From contig NZ_JALHLP010000007.1 of assembly GCF_022844465.1 (NCBI RefSeq), positions 62,001-126,000 on the forward strand: 64,000 nt of DNA, written 5' to 3'. The notes below the pieces were generated by a model that saw only the letters and a program-made list of their open reading frames with translations, searched no databases and was not told the DNA's origin. The position numbers were made by a program, and so were the translations under genes. Of this stretch, positions 47,991 to 56,652 are shown one piece after another; within the stretch, counting starts at the first letter, position 1, and each line of letters starts with the position of its first letter. This stretch comes from Bradyrhizobium sp. (GTDB lineage: Bacteria; Pseudomonadota; Alphaproteobacteria; Rhizobiales; Xanthobacteraceae).

Positions 47991-49505
47991 TTACATTCTC
48001 TTCCAGTCCCCGGCCTGCTCAAAGGCGTGAGCCGCGCGATAGATGGTCGGTTCGTCGAAATGCCGGCCGACCAGCATCAGTCCGACAGGGAGGCCGTCGA
48101 CCATTCCGCACGGGACCGACATCGCCGGGTGGTGCGTGATGTCGAACGGGGCGGTATTTGTGATCATCTCGAATGCGCGCGCACACACCTCTTCTCGGCT
48201 GGCGCCGGGTGCAGGCAACGGCGTCGCCTTCATTGGCGTGGTCGGCATCAACAGCAAATCGAAATTCGCCAGGACCTTGTCATAGGCCGCGGTCAGACGC
48301 CGCGAGATGTTGACGGACTTGCCGTAGTAGCGCGGGCCGAAGTTATTGTTGATGTAGACGCCAAGCATCAGGAACAGCTTTGTCGTCTCCGAAAGCGAAT
48401 CCGCCTGCCTGCGCCAGCCGCGATGAAAATCCATCAGCGACGTTGAATAGAGGTCCTGACGGCTCAAGCCGTAGCCGTCGCCAAACATCATCGTCTGGGC
48501 GATTCCTTCGGCTCCGATCGGCGTCCAGATCGCCGGTCCCACCATGTGCATGGGGATGGAAACTTCATCGACGCTGGCTCCGAGGCTGGCCAGCCGTTTT
48601 GCCGCTTCCCGCACGCTCTCGTTTACGGCGGCTTCGGCGCCGGCCTGCTCGAAGCCTTCCCTGACGACGGCGATCTTCATGCCCTTGACGCCCTTCCCAA
48701 GCGCCTTGGTGTATTCCTGCACCTCGGGCGACTTGATCCGCGGATCATAACCGTCGTCACCGGCGAGCACTTCGAGCAGCAAGGCATTGTCGGCGACGTT
48801 GGCGGTCATCGGCCCGGTATGGTCGACGAAGATTTCGATCGGCATGATGCCGGTATAGGGTACCAGTCCCCAGGTCGGTTTCATTCCATAGGTGCCGCAG
48901 AAGGATGACGGCATCCGGATCGATCCGCCCTGGTCGCCGCCGATCGCCATGTCGACCTCGCCAAGCGCGACCACGACCCCGCTTCCGGACGACGAGCCGC
49001 CGGCGGAGAATCCCATCTTGTGGGGATTATGAACCGGACCGGTCGAATTGGTATGGCTGCCGCCGGAAATGCAGAACGACTCGCAATGGACCTTGCCGGC
49101 AATCTCGGCGCCGGCGTCGAGCATGCGCGTGACGATGGTGGCGTCGAAATCGGGCACATAGCCTTCAAGCGTCGAACAGCCGTTCATCATGGGTACGCCG
49201 GCCAGCATGATGTTGTCCTTGAGCGCGACGACCTTGCCTTTCAGCTTGCCGCTCGCGGCGCCCTTGACAGTTGATTTGCGGTACCAGGCGTTGCGTGGAT
49301 TTTCCTCCGGGCTCGGACGATAGCCCGGCGTGCGCGGATATTTCACGATCGGGACCTCGTCGGACATCGCCGCCACGGCGTTGTAGGCATCGACCGAGCC
49401 CTGCATCAAACCCCGGAACGAGGTGACATCCTCATCGGTCAACGCCAAACCGCATTGGTTCGCAACCGCGCGCAATTGATCAGGGGTTGGAAGCGCTACT
49501 GTCAC
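47991..49505 (-). CDS. Amidase (amidase-signature family)
   Basis: A 504-residue cytoplasmic hydrolase of the amidase-signature family. The Ser-cisSer-Lys triad is visible: Lys96 in VVALKDNIM, Ser171 in AGGSSSGSG and the nucleophile Ser195 in GGDQGGSIRMPS. It cleaves carboxamides to acid and ammonia. GTG 49505 follows CAGGAG; the longer frame has no ribosome site. It is second in the operon of the amide transporter, so imported amide is probably its substrate. Confidence 0.93.
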   Translation of the reverse strand: MTVALPTPDQLRAVANQCGLALTDEDVTSFRGLMQGSVDAYNAVAAMSDEVPIVKYPRTPGYRPSPEENPRNAWYRKSTVKGAASGKLKGKVVALKDNIMLAGVPMMNGCSTLEGYVPDFDATIVTRMLDAGAEIAGKVHCESFCISGGSHTNSTGPVHNPHKMGFSAGGSSSGSGVVVALGEVDMAIGGDQGGSIRMPSSFCGTYGMKPTWGLVPYTGIMPIEIFVDHTGPMTANVADNALLLEVLAGDDGYDPRIKSPEVQEYTKALGKGVKGMKIAVVREGFEQAGAEAAVNESVREAAKRLASLGASVDEVSIPMHMVGPAIWTPIGAEGIAQTMMFGDGYGLSRQDLYSTSLMDFHRGWRRQADSLSETTKLFLMLGVYINNNFGPRYYGKSVNISRRLTAAYDKVLANFDLLLMPTTPMKATPLPAPGASREEVCARAFEMITNTAPFDITHHPAMSVPCGMVDGLPVGLMLVGRHFDEPTIYRAAHAFEQAGDWKRM

Positions 49506-49642
49506 GTTGTTCTCCTGTTTCTCTGACGGTTCGCGAGCAAAGCTGCCGGGCGAAAGCACGCCCCGCCCGCATCAATAGAAACGGAAACATTTTCTTTTTC
49601 AAGTATTATTTTGAGCGACTTGGCGAGACGATGTGTGCGACG

Positions 49643-50821
49643 TCAGAATTGTTTGATCAGCCGGAAGTCGAGCCCGTTGGCCGTCGCAAGATAGATCGGC
49701 ATGCGGGCGCTGCCGCGCCGGATGCCGATGGTGCCTCTCGCGCCCTGGTAATCGACATTCGCGGCTTCCGAGAGCAGCGGCTTGACCGCCAGCGATCCCG
49801 CCCGGGAGGCGACTGCCTCCAGAAACCGCAGGCCTTCGTAGTTTGATTGTGCGATCGATCCGAGCGGCGGCGCATTGCGGCCGAACAAGGCCTGGTAATG
49901 AGCGCGGAATGCATCGTTCTCGCGCGAGTTCCTGTCAATGAAATAGCCGGACGCGCAGAACAGGTTTTCGGTATTGTCGGCGCCGATGCCAAGCAGCACG
50001 GTCTCGTCCATCGCGCCGGCCAGACGCAGCATCCGCGAGCCCAGCCCCTGCTCGGCAAACGCGCGGTTGAAGATGACGCTGTCCGCGCCGATCAAGGTGA
50101 TCAGAACCACGTCGGGCTTGGCGGCCCGGATCCGGGCGAGCTGGTCGCTGTGATCGTGCTCGCCGATGGCGACGAACTCTTCGCCGACGACACGTCCTCC
50201 GGAGTTCGCGATGTATTTCTTGATCGCCTTGTGGGAGAGCCATGGCCAGACGTAGTCGCTGCCGATCAGATACCAGTTTGACGCGCGCCTGTTGCTGGCT
50301 AACCATTCGATGGCCGGGCGCCATTGCGTTCCCGGTGTCTCGCCGATCGCCATCACGCCGGGCGTTCGCTCGCCGCCCTCGTACACCGGCGTGTACAGGT
50401 AGGGAATGTGCCCGGCGACGACCTCGCGCAACGCCACCCTGACGGCGCTGATATGCGACCCCATCACGAGGTCTGCATCTTCCGACGCGACAATGTCGCA
50501 AGCCGTCCGCGTTACGTCGTCGATAGCGCCGCCGGTGTCATGGAACGCCACCTCGATCTCGCGGCCGAGAATGCCGCCACGACGATTGATCTCGGAAACG
50601 GCCAGCAGCGTGCTGTTGATGGAGGCCGGTCCCCAGATTCCCGACGGCCCGGAAAGTCCGACGAAATTCGCGATCCGAAATCGCTTGCGATCGCGGCGGG
50701 CCCGAAACGGGCCCAGCGCCGGGACCGAGGTGCCCTCCCCGATGCCCGACAGGCCTCTCAGCCGCCATTCCGGCGGCATCAACGGCGCACCGGAACTCCC
50801 AAATTGCGTCAGCGAGAGCAA
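49643..50821 (-). CDS. AmiC-like binding-fold protein without signal peptide
   Basis: A 392-residue type I periplasmic-binding-fold protein: IANFVGLSGPSGIWGPA, INRRGGILGREIEVAFHD, TPVYEGGERTPGV and IGSDYVWPW. It resembles UrtA and Pseudomonas AmiC. TTG 50821 follows a strong AAAGGAG site. No leader is present at its N-terminus, so it should stay in the cytoplasm, as AmiC does when it senses amides. It heads the amidase/transporter operon and is divergent from the MarR gene. A leaderless sensor role is inferred. Confidence 0.8.
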   Translation of the reverse strand: MLSLTQFGSSGAPLMPPEWRLRGLSGIGEGTSVPALGPFRARRDRKRFRIANFVGLSGPSGIWGPASINSTLLAVSEINRRGGILGREIEVAFHDTGGAIDDVTRTACDIVASEDADLVMGSHISAVRVALREVVAGHIPYLYTPVYEGGERTPGVMAIGETPGTQWRPAIEWLASNRRASNWYLIGSDYVWPWLSHKAIKKYIANSGGRVVGEEFVAIGEHDHSDQLARIRAAKPDVVLITLIGADSVIFNRAFAEQGLGSRMLRLAGAMDETVLLGIGADNTENLFCASGYFIDRNSRENDAFRAHYQALFGRNAPPLGSIAQSNYEGLRFLEAVASRAGSLAVKPLLSEAANVDYQGARGTIGIRRGSARMPIYLATANGLDFRLIKQF

Positions 50822-50906
50822 GTCGCTCTCCTTTCAACTCAAATCCGGCCCGATCAGACTACCACCGCCACGGCAATCGACAACAAAAATATCCTAGGGG
50901 AAAATA

Positions 50907-50918
50907 TTGAATATTCAA
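50907..50918. promoter_or_regulatory. Palindromic operator, primary copy (MarR candidate)
   Basis: TTGAATATTCAA is a perfect 12-base palindrome in the space between the AmiC-like and marR genes, about 85 bases from each start. A 9-of-12 relative lies at 50952-50963. Palindromes of this size are usual MarR sites. Confidence 0.6.
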
Positions 50919-50951
50919 CGATTCCCATGCATATAGAACAAGCAAGAAGCG

Positions 50952-50963
50952 CTCAATATTCAT
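50952..50963. promoter_or_regulatory. Palindromic operator, second copy (MarR candidate)
   Basis: CTCAATATTCAT repeats the core AATATTCA of the 50907 palindrome, about 30 bases before the marR start. Two spaced sites would allow autoregulation along with control of the divergent operon. Confidence 0.45.
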
Positions 50964-50991
50964 CCACGATCCGCTGAAGAAGTTCAAATCC

Positions 50992-51423
50992 TTGGCTAGC
51001 AGCAAACCCATCACCACCCATCTCGCCTACCTGCTTGCGCAGGCGAACCGGGAAATCAATCGTCAGCTCGACGCGCGGTTTCGCAAGGAAGGCGTCCCGG
51101 TCGAGCAATGGCGTATTCTGAAAGTGCTATCCGATGGCAAGGGCCATTCGATGGGCGAACTCGCGGAAGCGGTGCTGCTCAACCATCCCACCCTGACCAA
51201 GATGATCGACCGGATGGTGTCCGACTCCCTGGTCTACCGGGTCCAGGACGCCGACGACCGGCGGAAGGTCCTGATGTTCTCTTCCGATCGCGGCAAAGCG
51301 CTGACCCAGCGCCTCAATTCGCTCGCGCTCCATCAGGAAGCCTTTATCGCCGAAAATTACGGCGACAAGGCCACGGCAGAACTGAAGCGCCTGCTGGAAG
51401 GCCTCATCGAGAAGGCGAACTGA
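50992..51423 (+). CDS. MarR-family transcriptional regulator
   Basis: A 143-residue dimeric regulator with the winged helix of the MarR family: QWRILKVLSDGKGHSMGELA, HPTLTKMIDRMVSDSLVYRV and the wing DADDRRKVLMFSSD. The start is a TTG at 50992; no in-frame ATG lies upstream, and the site is weak. It is divergent from the AmiC-like/amidase/transporter operon and palindromes lie between, so it probably controls that operon. The ligand is unknown. Confidence 0.88.
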   Translation: MASSKPITTHLAYLLAQANREINRQLDARFRKEGVPVEQWRILKVLSDGKGHSMGELAEAVLLNHPTLTKMIDRMVSDSLVYRVQDADDRRKVLMFSSDRGKALTQRLNSLALHQEAFIAENYGDKATAELKRLLEGLIEKAN

Positions 51424-51542
51424 CCGTTGGTCGACGGCGCGACCGGCGACAAACCGCCCGCGCGCCCTGCGTAGTCGCGGACGTTGGCATCCGCGGAAAC
51501 GGCCCAGCCCGGGTCAGGTCCCGTGGCCCGCTTGAATTTTCT

Positions 51543-52364
51543 CTAACCGAGCTTGGCGACCATCTCCCGCATGCACCGGGCTGTCAGATCGTCGGCCGGG
51601 AAGAAGGTCTCCAGCGCCAGCTCCGACAGCGTCACGTCGACGGGGGTGCCGAATACCATGGTTGTCGAGAAGAAGCTGAGCACTTCGCCGCCGCGCCGCA
51701 GCCTGAACGGAATGGCGACATTGTCGGCCGGAAGCGGCATGGAGCGCGCCGGGATTCGATAGGCCTTCAACTCACGGTAAAGGTTCAGCAGCTCCGGATC
51801 GGCGGTCGCCTCGCATTGGCGATGCAGCCGCTCCAGCAGATGGCCGCACCATTCCGCGAGATTGACGGTGCTCCCCGCCAGCGCCTCCGGATGAAAGGCG
51901 AGCCGCAGGATATTGACAGGCGGCCCAAGCAAGCGCGGCGGGATGCCTTCCAGCAGCGGCGCCACCATGCGGTTGGCGCTCACCAGATTCCAGTGCCGGT
52001 CATAGGCCAGCGCCGGATTGGGCTCGTGCGCCTTCAGGACGAGGTCGATCGCGGCCCGCGCCGATTTCAGCGCGGGATCGTCGAGCGCACGCTGCGGAAA
52101 GGCCGGCGCAAACCCCGCCGCGACCAGCAGCACATTGCGTTCACGCAAGGGAACCGCCAATCGCTCGGCAAGCTTCAGCACCATGTCGCGCGACGGCGCG
52201 GCGCGGCCGGTTTCCACGAAGCTGAGGTGACGCGCGGATATCTCGGCATCCCCGGCCAGATCGAGCTGGCTCAGATGGCGGCGCTGCCGCCATTCGCGCA
52301 GGTGGTCGCCGATATGGACTGGCTGGTTGCGTTCGGCTCGCGCCGCGGAAGCATGTGCGTTCAT
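51543..52364 (-). CDS. XRE-family regulator with MmyB-like ligand domain
   Basis: A 273-residue protein with an N-terminal XRE helix-turn-helix (about residues 15-75: LREWRQRRHLSQLDLAGDAE, SARHLSFVETGRAAPSRDMV). A MmyB-type ligand-binding domain follows (about 100-265, with YDRHWNLVSANRMVAPLL and a late FFPADDLT). A 27-base palindrome-containing sequence lies 34 bases before its start and recurs exactly at 55890, so autoregulation and control of a distant gene are likely. The ligand may be a fatty acid or similar, by family, not by sequence. Confidence 0.9.
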   Translation of the reverse strand: MNAHASAARAERNQPVHIGDHLREWRQRRHLSQLDLAGDAEISARHLSFVETGRAAPSRDMVLKLAERLAVPLRERNVLLVAAGFAPAFPQRALDDPALKSARAAIDLVLKAHEPNPALAYDRHWNLVSANRMVAPLLEGIPPRLLGPPVNILRLAFHPEALAGSTVNLAEWCGHLLERLHRQCEATADPELLNLYRELKAYRIPARSMPLPADNVAIPFRLRRGGEVLSFFSTTMVFGTPVDVTLSELALETFFPADDLTARCMREMVAKLG

Positions 52365-52397
52365 GGCAAAGAATTACCATGCGGCTGTCGCACGATC

Positions 52398-52424
52398 CAT
52401 TACGTCCGAGGTAATCGAAACGCG
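52398..52424. promoter_or_regulatory. 27-base operator, copy 1 (XRE-MmyB regulator promoter)
   Basis: The stretch contains ATTAC-N7-GTAAT (52399-52415) and then CGAAACGCG. It is identical over 27 bases to 55890-55916. Another ATTAC half-site lies at 52373-52377, beside the regulator start. This copy touches the GST stop codon and lies upstream of the regulator gene. Confidence 0.7.
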
Positions 52425-53111
52425 CTATTCCGGCCTTCGCAGCGCCTTCATGCGGGCAACGTAGGCTTCGATCGCCGGATGCTTGCGCAGTTCCAGCGAA
52501 CCGACGGGCGTCCTGCCGAGATAGACAAGTTGCCCCAGCAGCGCGAAATCGCACAAATAAGGCCGTTCGCCGATAATGAAGCGATGGGATTGGACGAGCC
52601 CGTCGATGGCCTCGAGGTGGCGGCGAAGGTCCGTGAGCACATGCGCGGGCGGCTTCCGCGACGTTCCCTGCCCGTGCAACTGCCGCTGGATGCGCCCCAG
52701 GTAGATCCGATACATCAGTCGGCCGTAAGCGCTGCGTCCGAACACCTGCGGGACCATCTTGCGGCCTTCCGGATCATGCCATTGGAAATACAGACCGCTG
52801 AAATACAACGACTCGTCCGACCATTCTTCCACTGCGTGGCAAATGGCGCGTTCCCGCGCGTCGCCCGGTATGACGGCAGGCGAAGGCGCTCTCGCCTCCA
52901 GTTCGTAGGCAATGTCGGTGGAATCCACATGCATCCGGCCGTCGATCTCGAGCGCCGGCGCCTTGCCGATCTTGCCCCGGCTGCGCACCGCCCACCAATG
53001 CGCGGGCGCGAGCATCGATACCCGGTCATGGGCAATGCCCTTGTAGGCCAGGATGGCCCTCACCTTCAGCGAAAACGGCGAAGGCGCCCAGTCATACAGT
53101 TTGATACGCAT
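52425..53111 (-). CDS. Glutathione S-transferase family protein
   Basis: A 228-residue GST-like protein. The thioredoxin-fold N-domain begins RIKLYDWAPSPFSLKVRAIL (Ser-type catalytic position SPFS) with the cis-Pro in KAPALEIDG and DSTDIAYELE; an all-helical C-domain follows. It would conjugate or isomerise electrophiles using glutathione. ATG 53111 overlaps the end of the GMC oxidoreductase gene by 20 bases, so the two are an operon with probably related substrates. Confidence 0.88.
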   Translation of the reverse strand: MRIKLYDWAPSPFSLKVRAILAYKGIAHDRVSMLAPAHWWAVRSRGKIGKAPALEIDGRMHVDSTDIAYELEARAPSPAVIPGDARERAICHAVEEWSDESLYFSGLYFQWHDPEGRKMVPQVFGRSAYGRLMYRIYLGRIQRQLHGQGTSRKPPAHVLTDLRRHLEAIDGLVQSHRFIIGERPYLCDFALLGQLVYLGRTPVGSLELRKHPAIEAYVARMKALRRPE

Positions 53112-54738
53112 GCGTCTTACGCGCCTCCAAAACGGACGACCTTGGCGACGGCCAGTTTGCGGTATCGGCTTCCTCAATCAGGGCCGCGGCACGCTCCGCG
53201 ATCATGGCTACCACAGCATTGGGGTGACCGCGCGGTATGGATGGCATCACCGAGGCGTCCGCGATCCACAGGCCTCCGATGCCTCGCACCCGGAGTTGCG
53301 GATCGACGACGGAGCCTGTGTCGTTGCCCATACGACAGGTACTGGTCGGATGATAGACCGTCTGGACGTTGCGGTGGATCCAGTCGGCAAGCGCCTCTTC
53401 CGTCTGCGGTAGCGGGCCCGGATCAACCTCGCCGATGGCATCGCCCCCCAGCGGCGCGGCGACCGCAACCTGGCGGGCCAGCCTGATACCTTCGAGCATG
53501 ACCTGCATGTCGTGCCGCTCGGTGTCCGCCAGCAGGTTGAAATCGATCACCGGGCTTTCTCCCGGCCGCGGGCTTGAGAGCGTAACCGTTCCCCGCGACT
53601 TCGGCTTGACCATGACGGGCGCGATCGTAAATGCATGTCGCTGCGGCGGCTGCAGTCCCTGGCCGCGCCACTCGAACGGCGCAAAGATCAACTCGATATC
53701 CGGCGCGGGCTCGACGGCGCGCGAGGATTGCGCGAAGGCGATCGCCTCCACAGCATTCGAGGCAAGCATGCCCTTCTTGAACAAGAGATAGCGCAGCAGG
53801 TTGGAGATGGATTCCGCGTTCTTGAACGTATCGGTGCGCGACGTCGCAAAAACCAGCGGCACCAGGGGGTGATCCTGCAAACCGCGCCCAACCTCCGGCA
53901 CGTCCAGCACGGCGCGGATGCCGAGCTTGCTCAGGTCCTGCGCCGGCCCGATGCCGGAATGCAGCAGAAGATACGGCGTACCGAATGCACCGCCGGCCAG
54001 AATAACGCCCTTGCCGCATCGGAAACCGATGCTTTGGCCAGCGCGGTCCACTTCGACGCCAACGCTGCGCCCGCTCTCCACCAGAACGCGGCTGACCGTC
54101 GCCCCTTTCAGGACCTGCAGGTTGGTCCGCTGACGGGCCGGAACCAGATAGGCGTCATAGGCGCTGTAGCGACGCCCACCTTGATGGGCGATTTCGCTGA
54201 TCCAGGCCCCCTCGTAAGCCCCTCCATTATATTGATCGCCCGAATTGACGAGAACCCGGCGCGCGGCGGCAACGTAGGCTTTTGACAGCGGATGCGGATC
54301 GGCAACCGGCGTGACCGTCATCCGCCCCGTCCGGCCGCGCTCCGGTGCGCCTGAGCCGGAAAGGCATTCCTGCGCGGCAAACGTCCCACGCACATCCTCC
54401 CACGACCAGCCCGCGGCGCCGTTGGCCGCCCAGCCGTTGAAATCGGCGGGATGGCACCATTGGTGGATCTGCGCATTCATGTTGGCCGAGCCGCCCAGCA
54501 TCTTGCCGCGCGGCACCACGATGTCGCGCCGTACATCGCCACGACTGTGCACGCTGCCGAAACCCCAGTCGAGCTTGCCGCGAAACAGTTTTGCAAAGCC
54601 GGCCGGGATCTTCACAAACGGACTCTTCGGTTCGCCGCCCGCCTCGATGAGCAGAACGCGGTTGCGCCCGCTCGCCGTGAGGCGTTCGGCAAGCACCGCG
54701 CCCGCGGTACCGGCCCCGACGATGATCAGGTCATGCAT
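53092..54738 (-). CDS. GMC family FAD-dependent oxidoreductase
   Basis: A 548-residue flavoenzyme of the glucose-methanol-choline family. FAD-binding IIVGAGTAGAVLAERL is at the very start, the first GMC signature is in VPRGKMLGGSANMNAQIH, and the second lies near GPAQDLSKLGI; the catalytic His-Asn pair is in TVYHPTSTCRMG and NAVVAMIAE near the end. It oxidises an alcohol to an aldehyde or acid. ATG 54738 follows GGTGGAG; the frame further upstream lacks a family match. It is divergent from a LysR gene and overlaps GST. Confidence 0.93.
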   Translation of the reverse strand: MHDLIIVGAGTAGAVLAERLTASGRNRVLLIEAGGEPKSPFVKIPAGFAKLFRGKLDWGFGSVHSRGDVRRDIVVPRGKMLGGSANMNAQIHQWCHPADFNGWAANGAAGWSWEDVRGTFAAQECLSGSGAPERGRTGRMTVTPVADPHPLSKAYVAAARRVLVNSGDQYNGGAYEGAWISEIAHQGGRRYSAYDAYLVPARQRTNLQVLKGATVSRVLVESGRSVGVEVDRAGQSIGFRCGKGVILAGGAFGTPYLLLHSGIGPAQDLSKLGIRAVLDVPEVGRGLQDHPLVPLVFATSRTDTFKNAESISNLLRYLLFKKGMLASNAVEAIAFAQSSRAVEPAPDIELIFAPFEWRGQGLQPPQRHAFTIAPVMVKPKSRGTVTLSSPRPGESPVIDFNLLADTERHDMQVMLEGIRLARQVAVAAPLGGDAIGEVDPGPLPQTEEALADWIHRNVQTVYHPTSTCRMGNDTGSVVDPQLRVRGIGGLWIADASVMPSIPRGHPNAVVAMIAERAAALIEEADTANWPSPRSSVLEARKTHAYQTV

Positions 54739-54872
54739 AACAGGCTCCACCATTGATACGCGTCCGGACCGGCAAAAACTGACGGGCCATCGACGAGCCG
54801 AGAATTCAATGTAGCCGCGCGGCGAAAAACCGGGTAGGTAGCGAATAGTTTCAACATTCGAAAGTAAAACCA

Positions 54873-55826
54873 TTGAAGCAGTTCACGGTCGGCCCGGCGC
54901 TGCTGGCCTTCGCGAGGACGGTCGAGCACGGCAGCTTCGCCGCCGCCGCCCGCACGATGAACCAGTCGCCCGCGGCGCTCGGCCAAAATGTGGCGCGGCT
55001 GGAAGATTTTCTCGGCGTGAGGCTGCTCAACCGGACCACCCGCACCATGAGCCTGACACCCGAAGGCCGGATGCTGATCGAGCGGGCGCGCGGACCGCTC
55101 GGCGAAATCGAGGAGATCAGCCGCATCTTCGAGGAGCGACGCGGCAAGGTGGCTGGTCCATTGCGGGTGTCGGCCCCCGTCGGTGTCGCGCGGCATCAGC
55201 TCGTTCCCCTGATCGCGCGCTTTGCGGCGCTGCACCCGGCCGTGCAAATCGAACTCGATGCATCAGACGAGGTGCGCGACTTTGCCGAGGGCGCGATCGA
55301 CGTCAGCTTGCGGATTCTGCGGCCGCAGGATTCCTCGGTCATCGCCCGGCCGATCACCACGCTGCAGGCACACACCCTGGCCTCGCCCGCTTACCTCAAA
55401 TCGGCCGGCGTGCCGGTGGAGCCTCGCGACCTGATGCAGCACCGATGCATCGGCTACCGCTATTCAGGCTCCGGCCGGATTGCCGATCTTCATTTCCGGA
55501 TCGGCGGCAAGGACGTCACGCTGGCGTTTCAGCCGACGCTGATCGTCAATGACGTGGAAGCGGCCTGCGAACTGGCTGCAAGCGGGCTGGGCATCGTGCA
55601 GCCGCCCAGCAACTATGCGGCCCACTACCTCGAGAACCGGCTTCTGGTGCAGGTGTTGTCCCGCTTCGCGGCCACGCCGTGGCGCGTCTATCTCTGCTAT
55701 CCCAATCGCAGCAAGCTGCCGCTCCGTGTCCGCGCCTTCATCGAATTCGCCCGCGACCACCTCAAGCAGACATCCGCGCTGACGGGTTTTGACGACAAGC
55801 CGCGAGCCCGGCGGTCGTCGCGGTAA
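54873..55826 (+). CDS. LysR-family transcriptional regulator
   Basis: A 317-residue regulator with a winged helix-turn-helix (1-60: FAAAARTMNQSPAALGQNVARLE, then FLGVRLLNRTTRTMSLTPEG) and a co-inducer domain (about 90-300). It starts at TTG 54873 with a weak ribosome site; an ATG at codon 29 would delete part of the DNA-binding helix. It is divergent from the GMC oxidoreductase gene and probably regulates that operon. The effector is unknown. Confidence 0.87.
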   Translation: MKQFTVGPALLAFARTVEHGSFAAAARTMNQSPAALGQNVARLEDFLGVRLLNRTTRTMSLTPEGRMLIERARGPLGEIEEISRIFEERRGKVAGPLRVSAPVGVARHQLVPLIARFAALHPAVQIELDASDEVRDFAEGAIDVSLRILRPQDSSVIARPITTLQAHTLASPAYLKSAGVPVEPRDLMQHRCIGYRYSGSGRIADLHFRIGGKDVTLAFQPTLIVNDVEAACELAASGLGIVQPPSNYAAHYLENRLLVQVLSRFAATPWRVYLCYPNRSKLPLRVRAFIEFARDHLKQTSALTGFDDKPRARRSSR

Positions 55827-55889
55827 GGCCTGCGGACCGATCGGGATCAGGGCGCGGCATGCAAATCATTCCCAGGCAAAACAGCACAG

Positions 55890-55916
55890 CATTACGTCCG
55901 AGGTAATCGAAACGCG
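55890..55916. promoter_or_regulatory. 27-base operator, copy 2 (before the small membrane-protein gene)
   Basis: This is identical to 52398-52424, with ATTAC-N7-GTAAT at 55891-55907. It ends 52 bases before the membrane-protein ATG, a normal distance for an operator overlapping a promoter. Confidence 0.7.
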
Positions 55917-55968
55917 TCACTGGCCGGGTCATCTTTCGAAACGAACCCCAAGCCAAAGGAGAACCGCT

Positions 55969-56367
55969 ATGATCCACCCGTCCACATTCCTGAACCGCGC
56001 CCTGCTCGCCGACGCCGTCTTCAGCGGCGCTGCCGCGGTTGCGCTAACGCTAGGCGCCGGCATGCTCGCGCCGTTGCTCAATCTGCCGGAAGTGTTGCTG
56101 CGCGAGACCGGCCTGTTCCTGATAGCCTATACGGCGCTGGTCGGCTGGCTGGCGGCGCGCTCATCGGTACCGAAGGCGCTGGTGTTGCTGGTGATCGCAG
56201 GCAACGCGGCCTGGACTCTCGGCAGCGTCGCGCTGTTGTTCTCGGGCGCGGTGGCGCCGAACCTGCTCGGCCAGGTCTTCATCGTCGCGCAGGCGATAGC
56301 GACGGGCGTGTTTGCCGAGTTGCAATATGTCGGGCTGCGCAAGAGTGGCGGCGTGGCGACGGCGTGA
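55969..56367 (+). CDS. Small four-helix membrane protein
   Basis: A 132-residue inner-membrane protein with four helices (ALLADAVFSGAAAVALTLGA, ETGLFLIAYTALVGWLAA, KALVLLVIAGNAAWTLGSVA, LLGQVFIVAQAIATGVFAEL). It has an exact AAAGGAG ribosome site seven bases before ATG 55969. It looks like a DoxX- or SPW-type small membrane protein, but I cannot place it firmly. Its upstream operator matches that of the XRE-MmyB regulator gene, so that regulator probably controls it. Confidence 0.75.
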   Translation: MIHPSTFLNRALLADAVFSGAAAVALTLGAGMLAPLLNLPEVLLRETGLFLIAYTALVGWLAARSSVPKALVLLVIAGNAAWTLGSVALLFSGAVAPNLLGQVFIVAQAIATGVFAELQYVGLRKSGGVATA

Positions 56368-56380
56368 GCACGTTCAGCAC

Positions 56381-56507
56381 CGTCATTCCGGGGCGATGCG
56401 AAAGCATCGAACTGCGGTGCGCAATTGCGCACCTGAGAATCTCGAGATTCCCCGATGCGCAATTGCGCATCTGGGGTCTGGTGCTAACGCACCATCCCGG
56501 AATGACG
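56381..56507. repeat. Dispersed palindromic repeat, family B, variant
   Basis: Ends CGTCATTCCGGGGCGATGCG and ATCCCGGAATGACG are complementary. The centre holds two GTGCGCAATTGCGCAC / GATGCGCAATTGCGCATC palindromes. It follows the membrane-protein stop and abuts the 44-residue gene on the opposite strand. Confidence 0.8.
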
Positions 56508-56517
56508 CTAGCGAGCG

Positions 56518-56652
56518 TCAGCTCAAGACCAACGCCGCGATCATTCCCGCAAAGGTCAGGGCCAGCCCGATGACGAGCATCGGCACCAGGCTGCTGCCCG
56601 AATACGGATCGGCCTGCTCTTTGCTGGTCACGACATGTGCACGATCAGTCAT
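56518..56652 (-). CDS. Small single-pass membrane protein, 44 residues, coupled to globin
   Basis: The frame begins MTDRAHVVTSKEQADPYSGS and continues into one clear helix (PMLVIGLALTFAGMIAALVL). Its ATG (56652) shares one base with the TGA of the globin gene (TGATG), a coupled-start arrangement. The coupling and the single helix support a real gene. It may tether or assist the globin at the membrane; this is inferred. Confidence 0.6.
   Translation of the reverse strand: MTDRAHVVTSKEQADPYSGSSLVPMLVIGLALTFAGMIAALVLS

Noticed and set aside
51108..53486. A 792-codon plus-strand frame over marR, XRE and GST genes
   Set aside because: It overlaps three well-supported genes on both strands and contains no domain; shadow coding.
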